Shown here piece after piece: positions 45,251 to 57,789 of a DNA stretch of 64,000 nucleotides. How positions within the stretch are numbered: the stretch's first letter is position 1; each line of letters begins with the position of its first letter. The notes beneath the pieces are model-generated. The model did no database searches and had not been told where the DNA came from. It was given only the letters and a program-made list of their open reading frames with translations. Position numbers and translations under genes: made by a program. The stretch lies in NCBI RefSeq assembly GCF_004193775.1, contig NC_041004.1, positions 372,001 to 436,000 on the forward strand, given 5' to 3'. This DNA comes from Glycine soja (taxonomy: Eukaryota; Streptophyta; Magnoliopsida; Fabales; Fabaceae).

Positions 45251-46935
45251 TATTAACTCTAAAAGGACTTTCATTTTCCTTAATCTTTTTCAAATATCAT
45301 TTGTATTTGTTACTAACTACGAGTCTACAACTAGAATAAATTAACATAAAGAACTTCACTTGCCGGCCAAAATCAGCAATCGAATTAAAAAAATGTATTG
45401 AATATGTGTATTTGGCCATCACCACTAATCTCTGAAAAAGCAACACGCAGACAAACAGCACGTTTTATAGAATAAATAATTATAAACTTATGTCATCGAG
45501 AATGCAATAATGATCATGACCAACATTCATCCTTGATTCTCTATATTTTTAATTTTTATTTGTTACATATATGAAGAGACGGTGTTTATAATTTATACTA
45601 TTAAGCACGTCAGTGTTTGGATGGGGGAAATACCTGTACAACACGTTACTCATATGAAATATATCTATTGATGCCAAAAAATGAAAAAAAATAAAATTGC
45701 TTGAGCTCAACATATGTCACCAATGATTTTTTACTTAGTTAAAAATTTTCATCTTCTCTTTAATTTAATACAGTAAAAAATAACTCAATTTAGATATTTC
45801 TTTAAACTGATTTTTTATAACAAAAATTTAGACTTGAGTTTTAAGTTTAATAAATTTAAATTTAATGTAAGTGTAAGATAAATAAATGTTAAATTTTTAT
45901 AATTCTTATCTTTTTAGTCCTTATAGTTTGAAAGTTATTTTTTTAATCCTTATAATTTACATCTTAATTCTTTTTAGTCCTTGAAAACTATACGAATTAA
46001 AAAAATAATAATCATAAAACTATAGAAACTAAAAAGACTACTTTCGAAATTACATAGACTAAAAGAGAGTTAAAATGTAAATTATATGGATTAAAAAGAC
46101 CATTTTCAAATTATAGAAACTAAGTCATGAAACTATTGAAACCAAATGAGTAATTTAACCTAAGTAGATTTATTAAGAATCAATTTATATAAGTTTAAAA
46201 TAACACTTGCTTTTGAAGATATGATAAAAAAGATAAAAATCTCTATACATGTGACTTATAAAAATCCAAAAGTCCATATTTTTTTTTATAGATTACACCC
46301 TTCTTATTTTAGAGTTTTCAATAAGACAAATTTTAAAGAGCAATTAATAAGGAAAAAAAAAACCTAGTCTTATTATTTATTAATCCTATACATATTTCAT
46401 TATGAGTCAATTAATTAGATCCACACAAAGGAGAATTAAGTATTAAAAGTTCGTAAATAATTAATTATATTATTAATGAACTTAAATATTATCAAATGAA
46501 TTATAATATTAGTCTATTTTTAGCAAAACAAAATATTATGATTAATTGTAACCCACACGTAAATATGAGAAAATTCTAACAAAAACTATCATTATTTACA
46601 AGCTAGCACTTAAATTAAAACTCTTTAATGATAAAAAAATTAAAACTCTTTTTCATTACTGCACTTAAATTAATATAACTCAGTCTAATGTTTAAAGATG
46701 TATGTTGTTATGTAAAAGTGAAACAAAAATTTACCGTTATTTTCATGTTCTGTTTTATCCTCACACGATTTCACAAAATTTGTTTTGTGTAAAAAAATTG
46801 TACTTACATTAATCACGTGACTTTTCAAGGTATCAATAAAGTAGAAAGATAAATATATAACATTTATGCTATCTCCATGACTTGAAAACAACTCGTAAAA
46901 CAAAATTGATAGATGAGTTTTCATAATCAATAATT

Positions 46936-46969
<34 letters not shown>

Positions 46970-48079
46970 TCATTTCTTGTATACCTGCATTATTAACCAT
47001 CAAACTGTATCTGCACTCTCATATTGGTAAACTAATGTGAACTACAGAATTCCCCTTGCCTCAAACTCACACCAAGGTAGATCAGGAACACCACAGTCAT
47101 GCATTAAATGGAACATAAGAATATTTATCATAAAATAAAATCTAATAAAAAATAAATTACCTATACTCAAACTCAACATAAAATCACAAATAAAAATATC
47201 ACTTTTATTTTAATATGAACTGACATAATGAAACAAAGATTAATTAAATATCAAATAAAAAACATTAGATATTTTACACCAAATTAATAAGTAATTGATC
47301 CAACAGTAATTAATCATCAAATAATAAATATCCATATCTATTAACATAATAAAAAAATACCACACACGAGAAAACGTCCCACATTTGTTTTTTTATATAC
47401 ATCTCACAATAACAACTAACAAGAGAGCATGAGAGTGTAAAAGGTTCCTAAGCTAGGAAAAAAATAATTAATTTTTTTAAAAAATAGTTGTAATAATGTA
47501 ATGATAGCTTTCTATCTTTTTTTTTTTCTTCTTCTTCCTCAATCTTCCTCTTTCTCTTGTTTTCGTGCCGCCCCACACTCTCTTTGTCAAACCATCAAAA
47601 TACACATAGCCAATACCATAAACACACGTTCAGCTCCTCATAGCTCCTGTTACCATTGTTTTGCCCCATAAAGTAAACAAAAGAAAGAAAACATTGAAAA
47701 TCCCAATTACCCTTTGTTTTCTTTTGTTTCTACAATCATATCTGGTGAGCCATTTATCTTCAAAATTTGATTTTTTTTGGCATACCCTTTTTCCTCTAAT
47801 TGGTTATACTTTGATCAAGCCATCATTTTTTTTTCTTCCCGAATTTCTCGGTTTTTCAGGGATTGGATTGATCTGTGGGATTTATTTTGATTCATGTTGA
47901 GGTACGTTTAAGTTTGAATTGTGATAAATTTGCAAACTTTTTTTTTTTTTTTTGTGGGAACTGGTGTTCATGGATCATTGGATCTTATTTGGGTGTACCC
48001 TTTTGGTTTGTTTATGATTGATCAATCAAAGCAGGTTTTAATTAGGGGGAGAGTTATCAAAGGAGGGAGTGAGAGGAAG
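45251..48079. other. Intergenic region and promoter/leader of the 1351-aa gene
   Basis: No coding gene. It contains an AT-rich inverted-repeat element (about 45893-46160, arms TTTTTAGTCCTTATAGTTTG and AGAAACTAAAAAGAC-like), related in style to 20962-21536. A poly-T run of 25 lies at 46941-46965. The CT-rich stretch at about 47520-47580 and the segment to 48079 look like leader sequence. Possible leader splice signals occur near 47744 (CTG/GTGAGC) and 47859 (TTTTCAG). Confidence 0.4.
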
Positions 48080-51000
48080 ATGGGATCAGAAATTGGAATC
48101 AAAATAAGGAAAATTGTTGTCATTTCAATCAGAGGTGGTTACAGATCAGTTTGCAACCATCCATTCCTTGTGGGGGTTTTTTGTTTCCTGATTTTGTTGT
48201 ACAGATCTTTTCCTTTTCTGTTTTCTGTTTTGGTCTCTGCATCTCCTGTTTTGGTCTGCACTGCTATTCTGCTTGGGACCCTTCTCAGTTTTGGGCAGCC
48301 AAATGTGCCTGAAGTTGAGATAGAAGAGAAAGTTACTCATGACATTTCATCCTTCCAAGCTGGGTTCTCCGAGGGTGACACTGTTTTTGCTGACAGAGAT
48401 GAGAGCTATTTTGTGAAGGGGTATTCAGAAAATAGGAGTGATGTGGAAGAGAGGGGCATTGAGGAGGAAGCAAGTTTGGTTAGTGAGAGGGATAATAGGG
48501 CCGAAGAAGATCGCGGATTGCTTTCTTCTGACATGCCTCCAGATGATGAAAAGTTGCCGGATATTATTCAGCCCGAGAAGCAAGAAAAAGAGGAAGTGGA
48601 GAGGGAAATGAAATTCCATAGTTTTGAGTTGGGAAAGAATAGGGAAATTCATGAAGAGAACCTTAGGTCTGAAGCTTTTTCGAGTGATGATGAAGCTATT
48701 GAGAAACAATATGTCATGGTTCAAAAAGTGGATGATGATGTATTTGAATTTGAAAATGAGAAAAGTCCCGGAGATCATTTGGACTTTTCTGCCAGCTCAT
48801 CTTGGAAACAGGTGGAAAACGACGATGACGAGGATGACTCGGTGGAGTCAGGTTCTGATGGGGCTGAGAGCTCTTCACCAGACGCTTCCATGGCTGACAT
48901 CATTCCAATGCTTGATGAACTCCATCCACTACTAGACCTAGATGCTCCACAGCCGGCTCATGTGTCCCGTGATGGTTCTGATGCTGCATCTGAGAACTCT
49001 GAGAAAAGTGATGATGACAGTGTCGAATCAGACGATGATAGTGAAAACCACGGTGATGCGGACGATGATGGTATTGATGAGCCTGATGATGAAGAGGAAG
49101 AAGAAGCGGCAGGTGGCAAAGAGGAGGATGAAAGTAAATCTGCTATTAAGTGGACAGAGGATGACCAAAAGAATCTCATGGATCTGGGAAATTTAGAGCT
49201 GGAAAGGAATAAAAGATTGGAGAATCTTATTGCTAGGAGAAGAGCACGGAGATTGATGACTGAGAAGAATCTAATAGACTTAGATTGTGCTGATATTCCC
49301 TGTAATGTTGCACCTATTGCTATGACCAGACGTAACCCATTTGATTTTCCTGATGACTCATATGCTGCCATGGGATTACCACCCATTCCTGGATCTGCTC
49401 CGTCTATTCTACAGCCTAGACGAAACCCTTTTGATATTCCCTACGACTCAAATGAAGAAAAACCTGATCTTAAGGGGGACAGTTTTCAACAAGAGTTCAA
49501 AGTGTTTCATCAAAAAGAGGCCTTTTTTCGGCGGCATGAAAGTTTCAGCGTGGGACCATCAGTATTGGGGTTATCCAAGCAAGAGAGGTATGATTGGAAA
49601 CCTGTCTTTATATCTGAAAGGATGGCTTCGGAGGGAACAAGCTATCCTTCATTCCAGAGGCAATCAAGTGAAGTTAGTGATTCAAAGTTAAGTTCTGTTC
49701 CAGATACTGAATCTGTGAGTTCAATTGATCAGGATGACAGGAAATTCAGTGAGCAAGACTTGTCTCAAGAAACTGAATTTATATCTAACATTGACCATGT
49801 TTCTGATGTTGTTGAACATGGAAGCCAATCCTCTGGAGAAAATGATTCTGTGGAGATGATACAAGTTGAGGAGAGCAATGCTTGTCAGGATGAAGGGGAA
49901 ATAGTTCTGGGCGGGGTGGAAGATCCTTCTGAGATGGTATTCTATCCTGAAACAGGAGAGGTTGAAATCCACGAACAATTCAATGCAGGGGAAACACATT
50001 TGAGAAGAGAACCAAGTCATGAGGAGAGTGTCGGCAGCAGCAGATCAAGCCATTCTTCACTATCGGAAGTAATTGACAGCATACCAGATGAAAACATGGA
50101 AAAAGCGGAAAATTTGCAGCAAGGAGATGATCATCTCTCTGAATCTAGAATTTCAACACAAGCTTCAGTGGAGGAATCAATCTTCCAGCAAGTTAGTGGT
50201 GAGGTGGAAGAAAATCACCATGTAGACCCTGTTTATGATCTTAGTCCACAAGCTTCTGAAACACTCCAATTGTTTCCTTCAATATCTTCTCATGATTCTG
50301 CTATGGAGTTGTCTGAGAGGGCATTGCCTCCTGCTTCAGTAGAAATGACTGCTAATGCGGCAGAAGAAGAGTCCAAAGTGCATGATCACAGACTGGAAGG
50401 TAATACTTCTGATCATGATAAAACTCAAGCAGCCTCTTCCGAACTACATGAGGAAGCCAAAAATGAATTGAGTTCTGAGAAATCTGAAGATGTGAATAAT
50501 GTTACTGCAAATGAGTTATCTGCAGTTGCCCCAAATTTTGTTGATCAGAATGGATCTACAATGGCTGAGCCGCAGGTTGTCCCTGTTTCTGTGGATTCAA
50601 ATTTGTCTTCTGATATTGGATCAATAAAGGATGTGACTAATTTAGGCTTAGTTCATGGGCAGGATCTAGCTGACTACATACGTGCTGATTCTGAAGTTCT
50701 TCACCAAGACAGTGTAGATTCTCCAGATTCAGATTATCAAATGGCTTCTGAAAAGTCACATCTATCAGATAATGAATCTGTGGAGGAAGGAGCACTGCCC
50801 AATTTAGAATCAAGATTTGATAATGCAAATATGTCTACGTCAGTCCAAGATGCAGATGAAATGTTTGATTCTGCGGCTTCTGATGCCCACCATATTTCTT
50901 CTAATGGTTCACCTATGGCTGCCCCACGGGATTTAGAGCTCTCACCTGCAGCAGGGCCATCACCAGTGGTTCATCCTGATTCACCTTCTGAAGAAACTGA

Positions 51001-53558
51001 ACATATAGAAAAATTTTCATCAAATAATGATGACATATTTCAGATTCAGCAAGGTAAAACCAACATCCACCAAGATTTGGATAAGAATACGGTTGCTTTC
51101 ACTTCGGGCAGTCAACATGAAATTGATGTGAAGTCTCCCTCTAACTTGGAGAATGATCTGTCAAGCTCTGATAAATCAGTTGTTGCACAATCTTCTAGTG
51201 ATCATGATGAAATTCAGGTAAGTCACATGACAATTTATGCCCATTAATCTAAATAATTTATCTCTTGACCTTTTTTTGCTTTAAGGGTCCATTTGTTTAT
51301 TAAGGAAAATCACACGATGTCCTAAAAGGAAATAGCGGTATTGTTTGATTTTAACGCATCCTATTGGTAATATTCCCAATACTTGTGTAAATCCATATGG
51401 GATCTGGATTGCTATTTTTCGGTACTTGCCATTAAAATTATAGGATTGTGTCCCTGGCAGTAACTGCTTGCTTCCAATAACAGTTGCACAGTTCCATACC
51501 TGTCTATTTTGTATCCATTTATTTGCATCCCAAAGAAACACATTTTTCTATGCCCTGTCCCTGCAGATTCTCTATTAAAGGGCGGAAGAGAGAAAAAGAT
51601 CTTACCTGCTTTGCTTATATTCGGAATCTACATTTTGCTTAGATTCCTTGTCATGACTATGATAGGATATAACAAGCAGTTCTTTTGTACCCAAATGAGT
51701 AATATGAAAAAAAAGGACATGTTATGTTTATTACATTTCAATTAATTCAATGTGGGTATGTCTTCTGCAGAAAAAAAGAAGAAGTCATTTCATTATTATT
51801 CATTCTTAATAAAGCTAAGTAAAAAAATGTATTTTTAATCTTTGTTTTCCTTCTTTTTTACCCTGTAAAGATATTGAATAGAATTAACTCCTTTTTTTTT
51901 CATTTAAATTTAGAAAATGAACAATTAAATATCCTTCAAAAACAAGTAAATAGGTCCGAAACATATAAAATTTGCAGTTACCATTCGATTTTTCCTTTTC
52001 ATTGATACTCAGAAGGCAGAATGCAGAAGGAGAACAAGATATTTTTTTCTCTAAATTATATTGGTTCTGAGGACGCCTCATATTTTCATTACCCACAAAC
52101 CCATATCAACTCATGGCTTTTCCAGTTTTCCTGATCTTTTCTGTTGTATTATCATTAAAACTCAATTCCCATCTCCTACTGAGACTGCTGATCCTTGTAC
52201 ACCATTACTGAGAAAATGTTACTCCTATTCAGATAGGTTGGCATATCAGATAGGTTGTTATTGTTTAAGTTGTTAGTGATAACACAAGTTATTAGCCTCT
52301 GCTCCACCAAACAGAAGAAAAGCCCTTTTGTAGGAATTTTTTAGAATGATGACTTATGCAAATAGATGTCTTACACATAAGATGCTTAATAAGAAGATAT
52401 GTTAAGTTCAGTTCATTGCACAAGTGCATAGAATTTTTTCTTTCCAAGTAGTAATTGTTTGAATTATGTTTTCTTTGACTATTTCTACAAACACATGATT
52501 GATGTGCATGAATAACTTGTTCTGTCCTTTTGACCTGTTTTTATCTAATGCTCATACCAGCTCTGCTGGTGTTGCATTTTTTCTGTAAAAAGTGTGGTTT
52601 AGCTGAAAAAACTGATCATAATTTCTTTAACATTCTGCAGAGTTCTAATGCTATCCAGGTTGAATCTGCACACTGTTTTGGCACTTCCAATGATGAAGTT
52701 GGAGAATTGCATGATGCAGTTGACAAATTTCCTCCAAGCATTTCTTCTGTGACCTCTGAAAAATTTGAGACCCCTAAATTCAGGTCACCCACTGGTGAAG
52801 CAGATTTGGAAGTTGATAGGCACGGGGAAGTTGAAAATGAAGACCAAAATGAAGTGCTAGAAACTGCGCTTCATTCAGAAGAGAGCATGTCTCAGGTTAC
52901 TGAAGAAAATAGCAATGAAGAATTTGATGATATGAAGGAAATTGATGAAGAATTCTTGTCAGAATTGGACACTGTTGGAGACTTTAGTGTCAATGATGCT
53001 GGTGTATCACTTCATACTGGCATTGAACATGAGAAAATTAGAGATGCTCAACTTAGTTCACTCCCTAAGGATGTAAAGACAGAAGAGTTTGAGCAGGACA
53101 TCCCAGTTCTTGAAGCAAGATCACTTGAAGATATTAACTTGGCTTTTAAGCAACTTCAAGAAGGCGTGGATGTCGAAGAGGTCATCAATCGAAGTACTAT
53201 TAAGGATCAGAATGTCGGTGGAGAATCTAAAGATCATCTGGAAATTAATTCAGACCTTCAAGTTGTTGAAGCCAGATCTCTAGAAGATATTAACATTGCT
53301 TTAAACCAAGTCTCTGAAGGTAATAAAGGGGAGCTGCCAAATTCTTTGGATTCGAAAGACACTTCAGTCAAAGTAGAAGAAAATGAGGATGGCTCAGCCA
53401 AGGTGAATGAATTCTTTAACGTAGCAACCAGTTCTGAGGAAATGAGCAGAACTACAGTGGATAAATCAGAAGATGTACCTAATAGCAGCTCCGGTATCGA
53501 GGAGAAATCTCACAGTAGGAAATCTAGTTCCAGCTCGAGCTCAAGTGATTCTGATTGA
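48080..53558 (+). CDS. Large acidic membrane-anchored protein of unknown function, 1351 aa
   Basis: Two exons, 48080-51217 and 52641-53558, joined in phase 0 (CAG/GTAAGT donor, TTCTGCAG acceptor). The start was placed at MGSEIGIKIRK because homologues I recall begin close to this; an in-frame ATG at about 48013 (MIDQSKQVL) is an alternative. Residues 1-75 hold a basic start and two hydrophobic segments (about 27-50 and 52-72: NHPFLVGVFCFLILLYRSFP, SASPVLVCTAILLGTLLSFG), suggesting membrane anchoring. The rest is highly acidic and Ser/Glu/Asp-rich with low-complexity stretches (DDDEDDSVESGSDGAESSS). A basic patch, RRRARRLM, precedes two RRNPFD repeats (about residues 418 and 448). Two EARSLEDIN repeats lie near 1204 and 1255. 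The protein ends in a poly-Ser run, SSSSSSSSDSD. It belongs to a plant family often labelled dentin-sialophosphoprotein-like (I recall At1g07330, unchecked). Function unknown. Confidence 0.85.
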
Positions 53559-56418
53559 TACCGAAAGGCCACTTTGAGCAAGAAGAAAGAGTTGTAAGTT
53601 TCTCATTTATGTTTTTTATTTAATTTTTTCTTCAGTGATGGGAGTTTGGGTATCTAGCCTTGGCACCAATCATGTCTTGGCTAATGGTAGTCACAAGTCA
53701 GGTTTCTCAAATTTTGTTGGATTGGTTTCTTCAAGAATGAGTTTTTGGTTTTATTTCTTGAAGCGTGAAGTTTTTTGTTCAGTTTTATCCCGCGAGTGTG
53801 AGTAATTTGACAGATATAGGTTGAGTGTTTATTTCCAACAGGTGCACATTGTGTAGTCCAAAAAGAACAAAAGAAAAAGAAATTGAATTATTGTACATTA
53901 TACTTTGATTGTAGAAATGGTGATTGGACTTTGTTTGTGTATACATCAATGAGTTGTTCTGTTTTTCTTTTCCTATTCTTTTTTGCTACTTTTATCTTCA
54001 CCTTTACATCAATAATCTTTTGTTTTTTGTTCCAAGAGAAATACCATTATATCATTAACCTTTACATCAATAATTATTACCTGTTTAGTTAGTTGAGCAC
54101 CGGAAAATGTAATTAGAGTGCTTAATTTCGGCTGTGCTAAATTTTGGATACTCATAGTCTCATAGTGAATGGTGAGGATTCTGTCCATGTAATTAGACTC
54201 GTTTAACGTTTATAAAAAAAATATGAACTACATTTTTACTGGGTTTTGGTTATATCATAATTTGGACACCAAGTGTTATAACCTCTAAAAGGTAGTGTTT
54301 TTAAAATGTTTTGGCATTTAGTTGTTTTGATTTATCAGCTTAGGTTAGCTAAGTTCATTTGGGATATTTGGAAAGACATTCAAATGCAAGCAAAATCACG
54401 TTTAATGCAAAGTTTACATAAGCACCTTTACAAATTTCAATGCAAAATGGCGCATTCTAATGCATAATTGGAAAGGAAAAATTTGTTACTTTTGAAGTGA
54501 AAATACTTTTCTCTCAACTTTAATCCAAACACAAACTAAGGGGTTGCTTTCACCAAAGTAAGGTTTAACAAAAGGACACCATGACACGCTTAAGGAGCCA
54601 TTTTTGCAGAGATTCAACTGGTTCAGTTTCAAAATTGTGCTTCGGATTGCGTTCCATCACTTGTTCTAGTTTGCATCTGTTTAGAATTTATAATATTTTG
54701 CTCCGGAATTATAATTTTTGCTTTACTCTTCATGTTCAATGTGTGAGAAAAAGTAAAAGGGGAAAAGGTAAGAGATGAAGAGGATATTTTTAAATTTATT
54801 GCATTGTCACAAAATAAGAAAGTTAAAAAGAGAAGGCATCCTAAACACACCCTCACATACAAATCATTATGAAAGAGAGAGAGACTGTTTATAACAACCA
54901 GGAAGTTTGCTTAAGCCTTAATGGCATCCATGAAAGAATCGGAGGGACAAAAATCAGTTATAATTTATAGCGTCCAATATATATTCAGAAGGCAAATGCC
55001 ATTACAATATATGTCCGAGTTATCATTTCTTTAACTCTATTTTTAAATGTCGATGTTTAAAAAAGGATCAGTGTGTTTGGATGAGAGAAATTCTAAAAAT
55101 TTTAAATACTTCAATTGAAATTCTTTTATTTTTAAAATTTTGTGTTTGGATAAAAAAATTAAAACTGTGAGAGTGAAAGAAAATGAATGGAAAGAGAAGA
55201 AAAAATATGATTGGTGTGCTTAAAGAATAATATTGATGCGGTATAGAGAGTTGCGGGGAAATCCGACCGCGTGATAGACAGCGACAACTGCTCCCCCTTA
55301 GTACCGGATCGAGAATTATTAATCCCTATAGGTTATATGTTAACATATTTTTTGATTTTTTTGAAATGTGCAAAATCCCTCAAAATAGCATTATTTATTT
55401 TATTAAAACATGTTTTTTTTAAATAAACTTAAACGAATGCTCCTGCAATTTTTTATACCAATATTAAAGTCTGTTTATAATACCACTGACCACCTACATT
55501 ACCTCACATAAGATTGTTATACCTTATTTATTTAGAGATTTTGAATTTGAGTTATATGCATGTAGTTGTTAAATATTAGAAAGAAAACCTTTCTCTAATA
55601 TTCTATGATTTTAATTATTTTTTTTGAACATTATGATTGTAAGTATTTTTTTTTTCTTTTCATTCATATTTATAAAAAATATATAAATTAAAAAAAACCG
55701 TTGATAAGAAAAAACAAATGATAAGATCGAAAAAACTGAGAAAACCAAACCCGATATCCAATCTGCTGTCATTTTCACTATCAAAACAATTCAACAGCGT
55801 TACAGTACAGCAATAAGTTCGGGATAAATAAACAATAAAAAAAACACAATCCCAAGCAAAAACAAAATCACAACGTCGGAAGCTCCCCTCTCTAAGTGGC
55901 GGCGACGGCGGGCGTGCACGGCGGTGGTTCACCTTCTACACTCCTCTCATCTCGTAAGTCTTTGGGATCTATCGAACGCATAGAGAAACTCTTCTCCTCA
56001 CTCTTCATCGTGCTTCGCTTCGCTTTATCGCATATTAGGTTTCGAGCTCTTAAACCTAATTGAATTCACAAAGTATCAATTTAGGGGTTCCTGTTTGGTC
56101 AGTGTTATGTTATATGTGATGTATTCGCATGCCAAATACAGTTTATTGCATTCTGATTCCAAGTGCAGTGAGAGAAAGAACTGTTTTTCTATCATTTGTG
56201 AGTCTCGATTGCTTTGTTCAGTTTAGAAATGGTGATTATTTATTTACTTTTTTTTTACACCTTTAGTTGTGGATGTGTTTTGTTGGGTGGTCTGTAGACT
56301 GTAGTTGTAGTTGATAGGGTTTTACTAAGGGCGTGAGAGTGAGATTGGAGGAGGTTGTGAAATCTTACTTTTGCTGTTTGTGGGCGACAAAATCTCATTT
56401 CTGGAAGAGTCAATAGTT

Positions 56419-56537
56419 TTTTTTTATCGGCAAATGTTAATTTTGTTAGAATGCTAGTTTTGTTAGCAGAGGGGATTGAACCCACGACCTTTTCCCTCTT
56501 CCCTTCTCCCTAACCATCCAACCCACCTTATATCCCC
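56419..56537 (-). mobile_element. tRNA-derived SINE, minus orientation
   Basis: Reverse complemented, the copy runs ATATAAGGTGGGTTGGATGG, then GGTCGTGGGTTCAATCCCCT (B-box) and ends CATTTGCCGATAAAAAAAA. It is therefore the same family as the plus-strand copies at 30586 and 5911. It lies in the leader region of the CID-domain gene. A flanking duplication was not obvious. Confidence 0.75.
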
Positions 56538-57299
56538 CAAAGTGTTGTACTAAATTTGTGAACATTCTTTCCCTTGTTCCTCCTAATTTTCCTCCCCTCA
56601 TATCTTTAGTTGCGTGCTGGATTTTGTAATTTCATCTTGTGTATGTTGAAGTTCCTGGTGGTAATGCTTGACCTTGAACTGTGTTAAGTGCCATGATCCT
56701 GGTCCAAATAGCTAATGGTTTTGAAGCACGGATAATCGGAATGCTTCTTTTTAATTAATTAACTTATTTTTTGCAGCAGGTCGATGTATTAATCTTGGTG
56801 TGTTCTTGTCCAGAAATCGTCTTTGTTATGGAATACAAATTTCTTTTGCGGATCCTTGTTGGGGTTTCTTAGAGGCTTTAGGAGATTATGTGGGAATTTT
56901 AGAGCTAAATGGTTTGTCTATAGACACGGTTGACAATAGAACATTAAGGTGTCTTTTGATTCATATAGCCAATTTCACCTAGTAGGAAAAGAGGCTTAAT
57001 TGTTGCTGTTGAAATGGGGCGTAAGTAAAGAACCATTTGTTTATTGAAATCATTGATTTGGCTGGTAAATGTCTGCTGGGTTGTTCTTTGGAGGCAATTC
57101 ACTATATGCTACCATCTTATTAAGGGCAAGTTCGGTTTACAACTTTACATCTGTTGGCAATTGGTCTAATAAGTTACATGATTGTCCACATTCATGTAAC
57201 TGTTAGGAAATTGTATTTACTGTCCTTCACTACTATTAAATGTAATTAACTATTGAATCAATATAAATATATTGCTTGCTGAGTACTTTTTCACGAGAG

Positions 57300-57480
57300 T
57301 TAAGGAACTGACTTACATACAATGTAGATAGGAAAAGATATATCTGGTCTAGTCAATTTGATATAATTTAATGGTTTCTCTTTGCCCATCTTGTTCTCAA
57401 CTTGGTATAGAATAATTTTCATGGTCACTCTTTGGTTTACTATGCTAATGAGAGTTTCAAGGGAGCTGCCGTTTAATTTA
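57300..57480 (-). mobile_element. Copia reverse-transcriptase fragment (fossil)
   Basis: The minus-strand frame reads KPLNYIKLTRPDISFPIYIV, matching the conserved LTRPDIS segment at the end of the Ty1/copia reverse transcriptase. It is a short isolated piece without neighbouring domains, in a leader intron of the CID gene. Confidence 0.65.
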
Positions 57481-57789
57481 TGCATATTGCATAGAGATTG
57501 AGAAACTTTTCTGTATTTCCTATTATTATTATTTCTGTCCTAAATATCTTATCCTGTAGTTTTACTTTCTCTCCTTTTTATGTAATATATTTTTTTAAAT
57601 AAATGAAAACCCAATGAAACAGGCGGATACATGTATGAAGATGATTGCCTTTCCTTCATGATTGATTTATTTGATTTTGATTATGCATTTTTTATTCAAT
57701 CTATACATCAAGTCCCATCTTTAATTGATATCCCATTTATGTAAATTATAGGAAACTCTCCAGGACATGTGAAACTTGTCAAAATCAGG

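Larger units (their letters stand above)
53559..57789. other. 3' flank, intergenic region and leader introns of the CID-domain gene
   Basis: 53559-54100 is probably 3' UTR and flank of the acidic-protein gene. Copies of GTGTTTGGAT at about 55075 and 55142 mark a MITE-like fragment. A GC-richer island at about 55230-55320 is unexplained. 55860-56040 is GC-richer and leader-like, probably the transcription start area of the CID gene, with leader introns up to 57752 (acceptor ATTATAG). A SINE (56419-56537) and a copia reverse-transcriptase scrap (57300-57480) lie inside. Confidence 0.45.

Noticed and set aside
48958..49386. 142-aa Ser-rich frame on the minus strand
   Set aside because: Antisense shadow of the acidic low-complexity region of the 1351-aa protein.
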